Notes: generated by a model from the sequence alone, not told the origin. 19,003 nucleotides of DNA from Streptomyces sp. MMG1533 (GCF_001279775.1 NZ_LGDG01000026.1:1-19003), one strand, 5' to 3'. Positions 7,525 to 13,919 are shown, numbered from the stretch's first letter. Translations and numbers: made by a program.

Positions 7525-8444
7525 TGGCCGCTCTCGGATGGCTCACTCCCCGTAGGCGCTCCGCCACGGCGCGGAGCGTGTTGGCAGGCGAGGCCTCGGC
7601 GGAGGCAGCGCGCAAGTCCACACAGTCCATACAGGACACCGCCGGTGAGGAACCGGAGTTCCCGGTGCACGGCGACGCGCATGCCGCCGCCTTCTTCGAC
7701 CTGGACAACACCGTGATGCAGGGCGCCGCCCTGTTCCACTTCGGCCGGGGCCTGTACAAGCGGAAGTTCTTCGAGACCCGCGACCTCGCCAAGTTCGCCT
7801 GGCAGCAGGCGTGGTTCCGGCTGGCCGGCGTCGAGGATCCGGAACACATGCAGGAGGCCCGCGACTCGGCACTGTCGATCGTCCAGGGCCACCGGGTCTC
7901 CGAGCTGATGTCGATCGGCGAGGAGATCTACGACGAGTACATGGCCGAGCGCATCTGGCCCGGCACCCGGGCACTGGCCCAGGCGCACCTGGACGCGGGC
8001 CAGAAGGTGTGGCTGGTCACGGCCGCCCCGGTGGAGATCGCCCAGGTCATCGCCCGCCGCCTCGGCCTGACCGGCGCGCTGGGCACGGTCGCCGAGTCGG
8101 TCGACGGCGTCTACACGGGCAAGCTGGTCGGCGAACCCCTGCACGGCCCGGCGAAGGCGGAGGCGGTACGCGCGCTGGCCGCGGCGGAGGGCCTGGACCT
8201 GAACCGCTGCGCCGCCTACAGCGACTCGCACAACGACATCCCGATGCTGTCCCTGGTGGGGCACCCCTACGCGATCAACCCGGACAGCAAGCTGCGCAAG
8301 CACGCCCGCCGACTCGAATGGCGCCTGCGTGACTACCGCACGGGCCGCAAGGCGGCGAAGGTCGGCATCCCGGCAGCGGCGGGCGTCGGCGCGGTCGCGG
8401 GCGGCACGGCGGCGGCGATCGCCCTGCACAAGCGCCGCCGCTGA
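7524..8444 (+). CDS. HAD superfamily IB phosphatase, SerB1-like, with C-terminal membrane anchor
   Basis: A 306-residue phosphomonoesterase of the HAD-IB group. Motif I is FFDLDNTVMQG (catalytic Asp59, acid/base Asp61), motif II is LVTAAP, motif III is the Lys in GPAKAEAV and motif IV is YSDSHNDIPML. Together these form a complete Mg2+-dependent active site. The helical cap lies between motifs I and II. Family members include phosphoserine phosphatase-like proteins, but the substrate here is unknown. Residues about 281-301 are hydrophobic (GIPAAAGVGAVAGGTAAAIAL) and end in HKRRR, so the protein may be tail-anchored in the membrane. About 50 N-terminal residues precede the domain. It lies between the glutaredoxin gene and bldN; M. 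tuberculosis has a similar serB1 near its hem genes. Confidence 0.92.
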   Translation: MAALGWLTPRRRSATARSVLAGEASAEAARKSTQSIQDTAGEEPEFPVHGDAHAAAFFDLDNTVMQGAALFHFGRGLYKRKFFETRDLAKFAWQQAWFRLAGVEDPEHMQEARDSALSIVQGHRVSELMSIGEEIYDEYMAERIWPGTRALAQAHLDAGQKVWLVTAAPVEIAQVIARRLGLTGALGTVAESVDGVYTGKLVGEPLHGPAKAEAVRALAAAEGLDLNRCAAYSDSHNDIPMLSLVGHPYAINPDSKLRKHARRLEWRLRDYRTGRKAAKVGIPAAAGVGAVAGGTAAAIALHKRRR

Positions 8445-8465
8445 CACCGGACATCACATCAGGTC

Positions 8466-8498
8466 ACGCCCGGCACAACCGGCCAATCCACCGGGCGT
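8466..8498 (+). terminator. Possible terminator of the HAD-IB gene
   Basis: ACGCCCGG (8466-8473) pairs perfectly with CCGGGCGT (8491-8498) around a 17-nt loop, about 20 bases after the stop codon. There is no T-tract and the loop is long, so this is only a candidate. Confidence 0.4.
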
Positions 8499-8589
8499 AC
8501 CCCGTTACCCCGCTGTCCAGCCCCGTTGGCTGCACACGGCCACAACACGCCCCGGACCCCGACGGAGCACGACCCTTTTCGATCAACAA

Positions 8590-8610
8590 CCGATCACTGA
8601 TCGGTACTTG
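8590..8610. promoter_or_regulatory. Unassigned palindromic element upstream of bldN
   Basis: CCGATCA-C-TGATCGG (8590-8604) is a perfect 7-1-7 palindrome, followed by TACTTG and another TGATCGG (8609-8615). Almost the same sequence recurs before rsbN at 9708-9729. It lies in the 340-bp gap before bldN and looks like an operator for an unidentified regulator. I see no convincing match to the BldD consensus here, although BldD is known to repress bldN in S. coelicolor. Confidence 0.5.
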
Positions 8611-8626
8611 ATCGGCCGTCATTCGG

Positions 8627-8643
8627 TTACAGAAGCGACGTAA
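8627..8643. promoter_or_regulatory. Inverted repeat TTAC-N9-GTAA before bldN
   Basis: Perfect 4-base arms are separated by nine bases, 142 bp before the bldN start. The arms resemble the ends of BldD sites, but the spacing is too long for that motif. It could contribute to bldN control or be chance. Confidence 0.25.
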
Positions 8644-8784
8644 TCGACGATTTGAGCAACTGCGTGTAGCAGTGCCTGCACTAAGCGTTATTCTCCTCAG
8701 ACGCAATCCGGATCCCCTTCCGTCGCTACGACGGGTGAAAGGTTCCGCACTGCACGTGATGGAAGCTCTGCCTCTGGGAGTCCC

Positions 8785-9564
8785 GTGTACCCACACGTCG
8801 GGGTTGACGCCTCGGGCCTGGCTACGCTGCGCGCATCGGTCCAAGACCTGTTGCGCGGCTTCGTCCCCACCGCGTACGCCGTCCCTGCCCTCGCCGTTGC
8901 CACCACCCCCGTCGGCCCGTGCTACGCGCTCGCCGACGGCAGCGCCGCCGTCGGAAGACGAGGGCGTTCGACCGGTGCCGCCTCAACCACCGCCCGCCGT
9001 CCCGCCGCGGACAGCGACAGCGCCCGCATGATGGACCTTGTGGAGCGCGCCCAGGCCGGCGAGGCCGATGCCTTCGGCCGTCTCTACGACCAGTACAGCG
9101 ACACCGTGTACCGGTACATCTACTACCGAGTGGGAGGCAAGGCGACCGCTGAGGATCTCACCAGCGAGACGTTCCTGCGCGCACTTCGCCGCATCGGCAC
9201 GTTCACCTGGCAGGGCCGCGACTTCGGCGCGTGGCTCGTCACCATCGCCCGCAATCTCGTCGCGGACCATTTCAAGTCGAGCCGCTTCCGGCTCGAAGTC
9301 ACCACCGGCGAGATGCTCGACGCCAACGAGGTCGCGCGCTCCCCCGAGGACTCCGTCCTGGAGTCCCTCTCGAACGCCGCCCTCCTCGATGCCGTACGAC
9401 GGCTCAACCCCCAGCAGCAGGAGTGCGTGACACTCCGCTTCCTCCAGGGTCTCTCCGTCGCCGAGACCGCCCGCGTGATGGGCAAGAACGAGGGCGCCAT
9501 CAAGACCCTCCAGTACCGCGCCGTGCGCACCCTCGCCCGGCTCCTGCCGGACGACGCACGCTGA
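8785..9564 (+). CDS. bldN: Developmental ECF sigma factor sigma-BldN (pro-protein)
   Basis: A 259-residue ECF RNA polymerase sigma factor needed for aerial hyphae in Streptomyces; known targets include bldM and the chaplin and rodlin genes. Residues 1 to about 81 are an N-terminal extension not found in ordinary ECF factors (MYPHVGVDASGLATLRA...). In S. coelicolor this pro-sequence is removed by proteolysis. Region 2 begins at MMDLVERAQAGEADAFGRLYDQY (82-104) and includes EDLTSETFLRALRRI and DFGAWLVTIARNLVADHFK. Region 4 has the HTH LSVAETARVMGKNEGAIKTLQYRAVRTLARLL (223-254). The start is the GTG at 8785 with GGGAG four bases upstream, matching the known BldN N-terminus. The next gene, rsbN, encodes its anti-sigma factor but has its own promoter. 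Confidence 0.97.
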   Translation: MYPHVGVDASGLATLRASVQDLLRGFVPTAYAVPALAVATTPVGPCYALADGSAAVGRRGRSTGAASTTARRPAADSDSARMMDLVERAQAGEADAFGRLYDQYSDTVYRYIYYRVGGKATAEDLTSETFLRALRRIGTFTWQGRDFGAWLVTIARNLVADHFKSSRFRLEVTTGEMLDANEVARSPEDSVLESLSNAALLDAVRRLNPQQQECVTLRFLQGLSVAETARVMGKNEGAIKTLQYRAVRTLARLLPDDAR

Positions 9565-9638
9565 CAGAACACGCTCGGTAACTCTCAACTCGCAGTCGGT
9601 GAAAGTCCGTTGGCTTCCCTATCCGATCATCCGCCGTC

Positions 9639-9667
9639 CGTAACCCAAGTGCCGCGCCACTCGTTGT
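9639..9667 (+). promoter_or_regulatory. Predicted sigma-BldN-dependent rsbN promoter
   Basis: CGTAAC (9639-9644) and CGTTGT (9662-9667) are separated by 17 bases in the bldN-rsbN gap. They resemble the sigma-BldN consensus as I recall it (CGTAAC about 16 bases from CGTTGA). rsbN is a known direct target of sigma-BldN in S. venezuelae, so the placement fits a negative feedback loop. Confidence 0.6.
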
Positions 9668-9707
9668 GCGGGATGCAGGCTCCCTGTGGTCACTCCCTGG
9701 CCGACTT

Positions 9708-9729
9708 CGATCACCCGATCGGGTACTTG
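9708..9729. promoter_or_regulatory. Second copy of the bldN upstream element, before rsbN
   Basis: CGATCAC-CC-GATCGG-G-TACTTG shares 19 bases, in the same order, with the 20-bp element at 8591-8610, allowing two single-base length differences. It contains the palindrome CCCGATCGGG (9714-9723). It lies about 40 bp downstream of the predicted rsbN -10 box, inside the leader. Confidence 0.5.
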
Positions 9730-9797
9730 TGGTCAGGGCGTGCAACCCTCAGGACCCCCTGGGGAGTCGACCGTCATGACGAGAGGAGGTGCCGCCA

Positions 9798-11033
9798 GTG
9801 ATCGCGAATGTTTCGGCGCACCGGCGGGCGAGCGCCTTCGCCCAGGCCCTGGAGGAGCAGTCCGACCAGGGCACGGCGGCCGAGCAGTCCGAAGGACCAC
9901 CGCCGTCCCCGGCTGCTGCGGAACAGACCGAGCAGGGCCGCCTCATGGCCCTCGCGACCGGTCTCGGCGAGCTGCCCAAACCCCAGATGGACCCGGAGGT
10001 GAAGGTCGTCCAGCGGGCCCAGCTCGTGGCCGCGATGGAGGCCATGCTGCTGGAGGGCACCGCAGGAGGCGAGGCCGGCTCCTCGGTGCCGGAGCAGCGC
10101 TCCGAGCGGGCGCGGGGCGCTCACCGGGCGAGCCCGCTGGGCAGGCTCCGACCGCGTTCCCGGCTCACCAAGAGCCTCGCCGCGGGCGGACTCAGCGTCG
10201 GCGTCGCCGCCGGCGCCTTCGGCGGTGTCGCCGCGGCCAGCTCGGACGCGCTGCCCGGCGACTCGCTCTACGGCCTCAAGCGCGGCATCGAGGACTTCAA
10301 GCTCAGCTACCTGTCCGACGGGGACGACGAACGTGGTGTGGCCTATCTCGACCAGGCCTCCACCCGCCTCAGCGAGGCCCGTCGGCTCATGGAGCACGAC
10401 CGCGGCGGCCGGCTCGACCACGAGTCCCTCGGCGAGATCCGCCGCGCCCTGTCCGGCATGCAGCACGACGCCTCCGAGGGCCGCCGCCTGTTGGCCGCGG
10501 CGTACGAACGCGACCCGGACTCCCTGGGCCCCATCCAGGCCCTGGACGCCTTCTCCCGCTCGCACCGCGACGTCTGGGGCGCCCTGCGCGACCGGCTGCC
10601 CGTCCAGCTCGGTGACGTCAGTCAGCAGGTCTCGTCGGTCTTCGACGCCATAGACGAAGAGGTCGCCCCGCTCCAGTCCCTCCTCCCGCAGCCCCCGGCC
10701 CCGGGCGGCGGCGGAAGCGGTCAGCGGCAGGGCTCCGGATCGGCATCCTCCGACAGCTCGACCGGCTCCGGCCGTTCCTCGGCGCCCAGCACCGGCAACG
10801 GCAGCTCCTCCGACGGCACCGGCAGCAACAGTCCCAGCAAGTCGGCCGGCTCCGGCAGCGAGGAGGACGGCCTCCTCGGCGGCAACACCGGCGGCCTCCT
10901 CGACCCGCCCGACGACGCCGACACCTCCTCGCCGTCCACGACGACGCCGACCACCGAGCCGGACGTCACCCTCCCGCCCCTCCTCCCCGGCCTGCTGCCC
11001 GGCCTGGGGATCGACGGGGAGGACGCGGAGTAG
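9798..11033 (+). CDS. rsbN: Anti-sigma factor RsbN (membrane-bound, sigma-BldN specific)
   Basis: A 411-residue single-pass membrane protein that holds sigma-BldN inactive. The N-terminal 125 residues (MIANVSAHRRASAFAQALEEQ...) are cytoplasmic and should bind the sigma factor. A membrane segment lies at about 127-148 (LAAGGLSVGVAAGAFGGVAAA) after a basic stretch RLRPRSRLTK. The outer part starts DALPGDSLYGLKRGIEDFKL (150-169), typical of the DUF5667 domain, which runs to about 295. From about 300 it becomes a Gly/Ser/Pro/Thr-rich low-complexity tail ending TLPPLLPGLLPGLGIDG. The start is the GTG at 9798, eight bases after a strong AGGAGG; the in-frame GTG at 9789 overlaps that site. It follows bldN by 233 bp and should be transcribed by sigma-BldN itself. 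Confidence 0.95.
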   Translation: MIANVSAHRRASAFAQALEEQSDQGTAAEQSEGPPPSPAAAEQTEQGRLMALATGLGELPKPQMDPEVKVVQRAQLVAAMEAMLLEGTAGGEAGSSVPEQRSERARGAHRASPLGRLRPRSRLTKSLAAGGLSVGVAAGAFGGVAAASSDALPGDSLYGLKRGIEDFKLSYLSDGDDERGVAYLDQASTRLSEARRLMEHDRGGRLDHESLGEIRRALSGMQHDASEGRRLLAAAYERDPDSLGPIQALDAFSRSHRDVWGALRDRLPVQLGDVSQQVSSVFDAIDEEVAPLQSLLPQPPAPGGGGSGQRQGSGSASSDSSTGSGRSSAPSTGNGSSSDGTGSNSPSKSAGSGSEEDGLLGGNTGGLLDPPDDADTSSPSTTTPTTEPDVTLPPLLPGLLPGLGIDGEDAE

Positions 11034-11037
11034 GTCC

Positions 11038-11087
11038 GTACGACGACGGGGGCGCCCTTCTCAGGAGGGGCGCCCCCGTTGTCGTAC
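11038..11087. terminator. Strong hairpin terminator after rsbN
   Basis: A 20-base left arm (11038-11057, GTACGACGACGGGGGCGCCC) pairs with 11068-11087 around a 10-nt loop, with one mismatch that is a G-U pair in RNA. It begins four bases after the rsbN stop and faces the convergent acyltransferase gene, so it may act in both directions. Confidence 0.9.
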
Positions 11088-11135
11088 ACAGGTATCAGGT
11101 ATCGGTCAGGTTTCTCAGACAGCGGCCGACAGCTG

Positions 11136-12185
11136 TCAGAAGAAGACCGAGCGGCGCTGTACCAGCAGCTTGTAGAGCGTGTGCTGGATCTGTTCGCGGA
11201 CCTGGTCGGTCAGGTTGAACATCAGCATCGGGTCCTCGGCGGCCTCCGGCGGATAGCCGTTGGTCGGGATCGGCTCGCCGAACTGGATGGTCCACTTGGT
11301 CGGCAGCGGGATCGCACCCAGCGGGCCGAGCCACGGGAACGTCGGCGTGAGTGGGAAGTACGGGAAGCCGAGGACGCGGGCCAGGGTCTTGGCGTTGCCG
11401 ATCATCGGGTAGATCTCCTCGGCCCCGACGATCGAGCACGGGATGATCGGGGTGCCCTGGCGCAGTGCGGTCGAGACGAAGCCGCCGCGGCCGAAGCGCT
11501 GGAGCTTGTAGCGCTCGCTGAAGGGCTTGCCGATGCCCTTGAAGCCCTCCGGCATCACCCCGACCACCTCGCCCTTGGCCAGCAGGCGTTCGGCGTCCTC
11601 CGCGCAGGCCAGGGTGTGGCCCAGCTTGCGGGCCAGCTCGTTGACCACCGGCAGCATGAACACCAGGTCCGCGGCCAGAAGCCGCAGATGGCGGCCCGCG
11701 GGGTGGTGGTCGTGGACGGCGACCTGCATCATCAGGCCGTCCATCGGCAGCGTCCCGGAGTGGTTGGCGACGATCAGCGCCCCGCCCTCGGACGGGATGT
11801 TCTCGACGCCCTTCACCTCGACCCGGAAGTACTTCTCGTACACCGGCCGCAGCAGGGACATCAGGACCTGGTCGGTCAACTCCTCGTCGTAGCCGAAGTC
11901 GTCGACCTCGTAGTCCCCGGTGAGGCGGCGGCGCAGGAAGGCGAGGCCGCCCGCGATGCGCTGCTCCAGGCCGCCGATGTCCTGGGGCTTCTCGGGCGGC
12001 TGTTCCTCACGGGTCACAGGAACATCATCCTGCCCTGGAGCCCTGCTGGGCAGGGGCTGGACCTCACGGACCACCGCGGGCTCGCCCTTGCGCCGGCTCC
12101 CCGCGCTCCGGCGCCGCGGCGGCCGCTGCACGGCGCTCCCGCGGGACCGGTCGTCGTCGAACGGAATGACCTTGGCGTCCGCCAT
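11136..12185 (-). CDS. Lysophospholipid acyltransferase family protein (PlsC-like)
   Basis: A 349-residue glycerolipid acyltransferase-like protein, probably at the inner face of the membrane; substrate unknown. The first 70 residues are charged, Arg/Pro-rich and likely disordered. The acyltransferase domain starts near 105. The catalytic block is VANHSGTLPMDG, where His142 and Asp149 are six residues apart rather than the usual four. VGVMPEGFKGIGKPF supplies the PEG phosphate-binding motif, and GTPIIPCSIVGAEEIYP follows. The last part contains TKWTIQFGEPI. It starts at the ATG at 12185 after GAGGAG, 14 bases from the stop of the epimerase-like gene, so the two form an operon. The same pair is adjacent in mycobacteria (Rv0501-Rv0502, as I recall), suggesting a shared role in lipid or envelope metabolism. 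Confidence 0.9.
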   Translation of the reverse strand: MADAKVIPFDDDRSRGSAVQRPPRRRSAGSRRKGEPAVVREVQPLPSRAPGQDDVPVTREEQPPEKPQDIGGLEQRIAGGLAFLRRRLTGDYEVDDFGYDEELTDQVLMSLLRPVYEKYFRVEVKGVENIPSEGGALIVANHSGTLPMDGLMMQVAVHDHHPAGRHLRLLAADLVFMLPVVNELARKLGHTLACAEDAERLLAKGEVVGVMPEGFKGIGKPFSERYKLQRFGRGGFVSTALRQGTPIIPCSIVGAEEIYPMIGNAKTLARVLGFPYFPLTPTFPWLGPLGAIPLPTKWTIQFGEPIPTNGYPPEAAEDPMLMFNLTDQVREQIQHTLYKLLVQRRSVFF

Positions 12186-12199
12186 CGTTGATGCGCTCC

Positions 12200-13261
12200 T
12201 CAGTTGGCGCTCTGCGTCGGGGGGTGGCCGCTGCCCGCCAGGGGCAGCGCGGCGATCCGGTCGACGGCCCCCGCAAGGGCCTCCGGCGGCAGAAGTCCTG
12301 GTCCGCGGCTGCGCGCGAACTCCGCGAACGTCTCCGCCGTCGTGTACTTCGGCTTGAACCCGAGCGTCTCACGCATCTGGTCCGTCGCCACGACCCGGCC
12401 GTGGGTGAGCAGCCGGATCTGTTCGGGCGAGAAGTCCGTCATGCCCAGCGTACGCACCAGCGATCCGGCCCAGGTGACCGCGGGAAGCAACAACGGCACC
12501 GTGGGCCGGCCGAGCCTCCGCGAGCACTGGGACAGCAACAGCACACCGTCCCCGGCGATGTTGAAGGTGCCGCTGTTGAGCGTGCCCCGCTCCGGTTCGT
12601 GCGAGGCGATCCGCAGCACCTCGATCACGTCGTCCTCGTGCACGAACTGCAGCCGGGGGTCGTAGCCCAGCACGGTCGGCAGGATCGGCAGGGCGAAATA
12701 CGCGGCGAGGGGGGTGTCCGCGGTCGGGCCGAGGATGTTGGCGAACCGCAGCACGCACACGGCGACGTCCGGCCGCCGCCGGGCGAACCCGCGCACATAC
12801 CCCTCGACCTCCACCGCGTCCTTGGCGAACCCGCCACTCGGCAGCGACTTCGGCGGAGTGGTCTCGGTGAAGACGGCGGGATCGCGAGGCGCGGATCCAT
12901 ACACGTTCGTACTGGACTTCACCACGAGCCGCTTCACGGTCGGCGACTTCTGGCATGCCCCCAGCAGCTGCATGGTGCCGATGACGTTGGTCTCCTTGAC
13001 GGAGGTCCGGCTGCCGCTGCCGAGCGCGGTCCCGGTGACGTCCAGATGGACGACCGTGTCGGCGGCCGTCTCGGCGAGCACACGCGCTATGCCGGGCTGC
13101 CGGATGTCGGCCTGGATGAAGTCGGCGCCGCCCAGATGATGCTCAGGCGGAACAGCGTCCACGGCGATGACCCGGTCCACCTGCGGGTCACGCTGGATCC
13201 GCCGTACGAACCGGCCCCCCAGTTGACGGGCCACTCCGGTCACGAGCACGACCTTGCCCAA
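12200..13261 (-). CDS. NAD-dependent epimerase/dehydratase family protein (atypical SDR)
   Basis: A 353-residue extended-SDR Rossmann protein. VLVTGVARQLGG (5-16) is the nucleotide-binding loop. VIAVDAV is the second strand with the NAD-selecting Asp. ADFIQADIR, VVHLDV and ETNVIGTMQLLGAC follow as in GalE-like proteins. KSSTNVYGSAP (115-125) matches the catalytic Ser/Thr strand. At the YxxxK position the sequence reads GGFAK (143-147), so the catalytic Tyr is missing while Lys147 stays. RFANILGPT and FVHEDDV are typical of the substrate domain. The start chosen is the TTG at 13261, eight bases after AAGGAAGG; the ORF remains open upstream but without family similarity. It is followed by the acyltransferase gene. 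The cofactor is probably NAD(H); the reaction is unknown, and a binding or regulatory role is possible. Confidence 0.88.
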   Translation of the reverse strand: MGKVVLVTGVARQLGGRFVRRIQRDPQVDRVIAVDAVPPEHHLGGADFIQADIRQPGIARVLAETAADTVVHLDVTGTALGSGSRTSVKETNVIGTMQLLGACQKSPTVKRLVVKSSTNVYGSAPRDPAVFTETTPPKSLPSGGFAKDAVEVEGYVRGFARRRPDVAVCVLRFANILGPTADTPLAAYFALPILPTVLGYDPRLQFVHEDDVIEVLRIASHEPERGTLNSGTFNIAGDGVLLLSQCSRRLGRPTVPLLLPAVTWAGSLVRTLGMTDFSPEQIRLLTHGRVVATDQMRETLGFKPKYTTAETFAEFARSRGPGLLPPEALAGAVDRIAALPLAGSGHPPTQSAN

Positions 13262-13325
13262 GATCAGCGCCTTCCTTCCAACCCATCCAGCACCTGTAGC
13301 CTGCCGTGTTCCCCGTGTGGGGCCC

Positions 13326-13354
13326 AACCTAGCGGGTTGATGTTGCGCTGTGAT
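13326..13354 (-). promoter_or_regulatory. Candidate promoter of the epimerase-acyltransferase pair
   Basis: On the minus strand, ATCACA (13354-13349) and TAGGTT (13331-13326) are 17 bases apart, giving a start about 58 nt before the TTG. A terminator at 13403-13432 separates these genes from bS22, so a promoter is needed here. Confidence 0.45.
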
Positions 13355-13402
13355 GACCGCCCAATGCATGAAGTGACGACATCCAGCCCCCGGACACGCG
13401 TA

Positions 13403-13432
13403 TGGCCCCCCACCATCATGGGTGGGGGGCCA
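13403..13432 (-). terminator. Hairpin terminator after the bS22 gene
   Basis: TGGCCCCCCACC (13403-13414) pairs perfectly over 12 bases with GGTGGGGGGCCA (13421-13432) around a 6-nt loop, 25 bases after the bS22 stop. It lacks a T-tract, as is common in Streptomyces. Confidence 0.85.
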
Positions 13433-13456
13433 CAAAACACGCTCTCGCGCTGTCGC

Positions 13457-13555
13457 CTACTTCTTGTTGCGACGCTGAACGCGCGTGCGCTTGAGCAGCT
13501 TGCGGTGCTTCTTCTTGGCCATCCGCTTGCGCCGCTTCTTGATAACAGAGCCCAC
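13457..13555 (-). CDS. Small ribosomal subunit protein bS22 (AURKAIP1/COX24 domain)
   Basis: A 32-residue, extremely basic protein: [18 protein letters not shown] followed by [14 protein letters not shown]. Eighteen of 32 residues are Lys or Arg, with no acidic residue. This is the actinobacterial AURKAIP1/COX24-domain protein, identified in mycobacterial ribosomes as bS22, where it binds rRNA in the small subunit. The start is a GTG at 13555 with GAGGG five to six bases upstream; the stop is TAG. It lies between the HTH gene and the epimerase-like gene, as in mycobacteria (Rv0500B, as I recall). A strong hairpin follows it. Confidence 0.93.
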   Translation of the reverse strand: MGSVIKKRRKRMAKKKHRKLLKRTRVQRRNKK

Positions 13556-13709
13556 GACTACCCTCGCTCACTTCTCATCACTCGGTGCTGGGCGCCATGG
13601 GCCCATACGACCTACGAGGGGCTAGCCTACCCGCCCGAGCGCTGAGGTCGTAATCGAGGTGACCGGGGTGATCCACTAGTGCCCTGAGGATCCCCCCGGA
13701 CCACGGTCG

Positions 13710-13919
13710 TCAGGCGGTTTCCACCCCCACATAGCTCTCACGGAGGTACTCGTGAACCGCATTCTCCGGGACGCGGAAGGACCGCCCCACCCGGATCGCG
13801 GGCAGATGACCGCTGTGCACCAGTCGGTACACGGTCATCTTCGACACTCGCATCACCGAGGCGACTTCCGCCACGGTTAGGAACTGAACCTCGCTCAGAG
13901 GCCTCTGCTCAGCAGCCAT
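13710..13919 (-). CDS. Small excisionase-family (BldC/MerR-like) HTH DNA-binding protein
   Basis: A 69-residue protein consisting almost only of a winged HTH: FLTVAEVASVMRVSKMTVYRLVHSGHLPAIRVGRSFRVPENAVHEYL. TVAEVASVMRVSKMTVYRLV (15-34) is the helix-turn-helix and RVGRSFRVP the wing. It belongs to the same broad family as BldC but is a distinct protein. It most likely binds DNA; targets are unknown. The start is the ATG at 13919, with a weak AGG upstream; an in-frame TTG at 14000 would add 27 residues with no family similarity. It lies upstream of the bS22 gene on the same strand, 154 bp away, the order also seen in mycobacteria (Rv0500A-Rv0500B). It is not linked to any integrase, so it is not a phage excisionase. 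Confidence 0.9.
   Translation of the reverse strand: MAAEQRPLSEVQFLTVAEVASVMRVSKMTVYRLVHSGHLPAIRVGRSFRVPENAVHEYLRESYVGVETA

Noticed and set aside
7422..8447. N-terminal extension of the glutaredoxin-like frame, opposite the HAD-IB gene
   Set aside because: It runs antisense through a clear HAD enzyme and has low-complexity composition; the real protein starts at 7421.
8659..8682. Alternative small hairpins ACTGC/GCAGT and AGTGC/GCACT as a riboswitch-like switch
   Set aside because: Five-base stems with no conserved core; too weak to support.
8505..8765. BldD box before bldN
   Set aside because: Candidates such as TTACCCCGCTGT (N6 spacing) and GCACTGCACGTGA fit the 15-bp BldD consensus poorly.
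11118..11137. GACAGC/GCTGTC hairpin as terminator of the acyltransferase gene
   Set aside because: A six-base stem overlapping the stop codon; too short, although the nearby strong hairpin at 11038-11087 may serve both strands.
13710..13919. Phage excisionase and remnant of an integrated element
   Set aside because: No integrase, attachment repeat or other phage gene is nearby, and the neighbourhood is conserved chromosomal.
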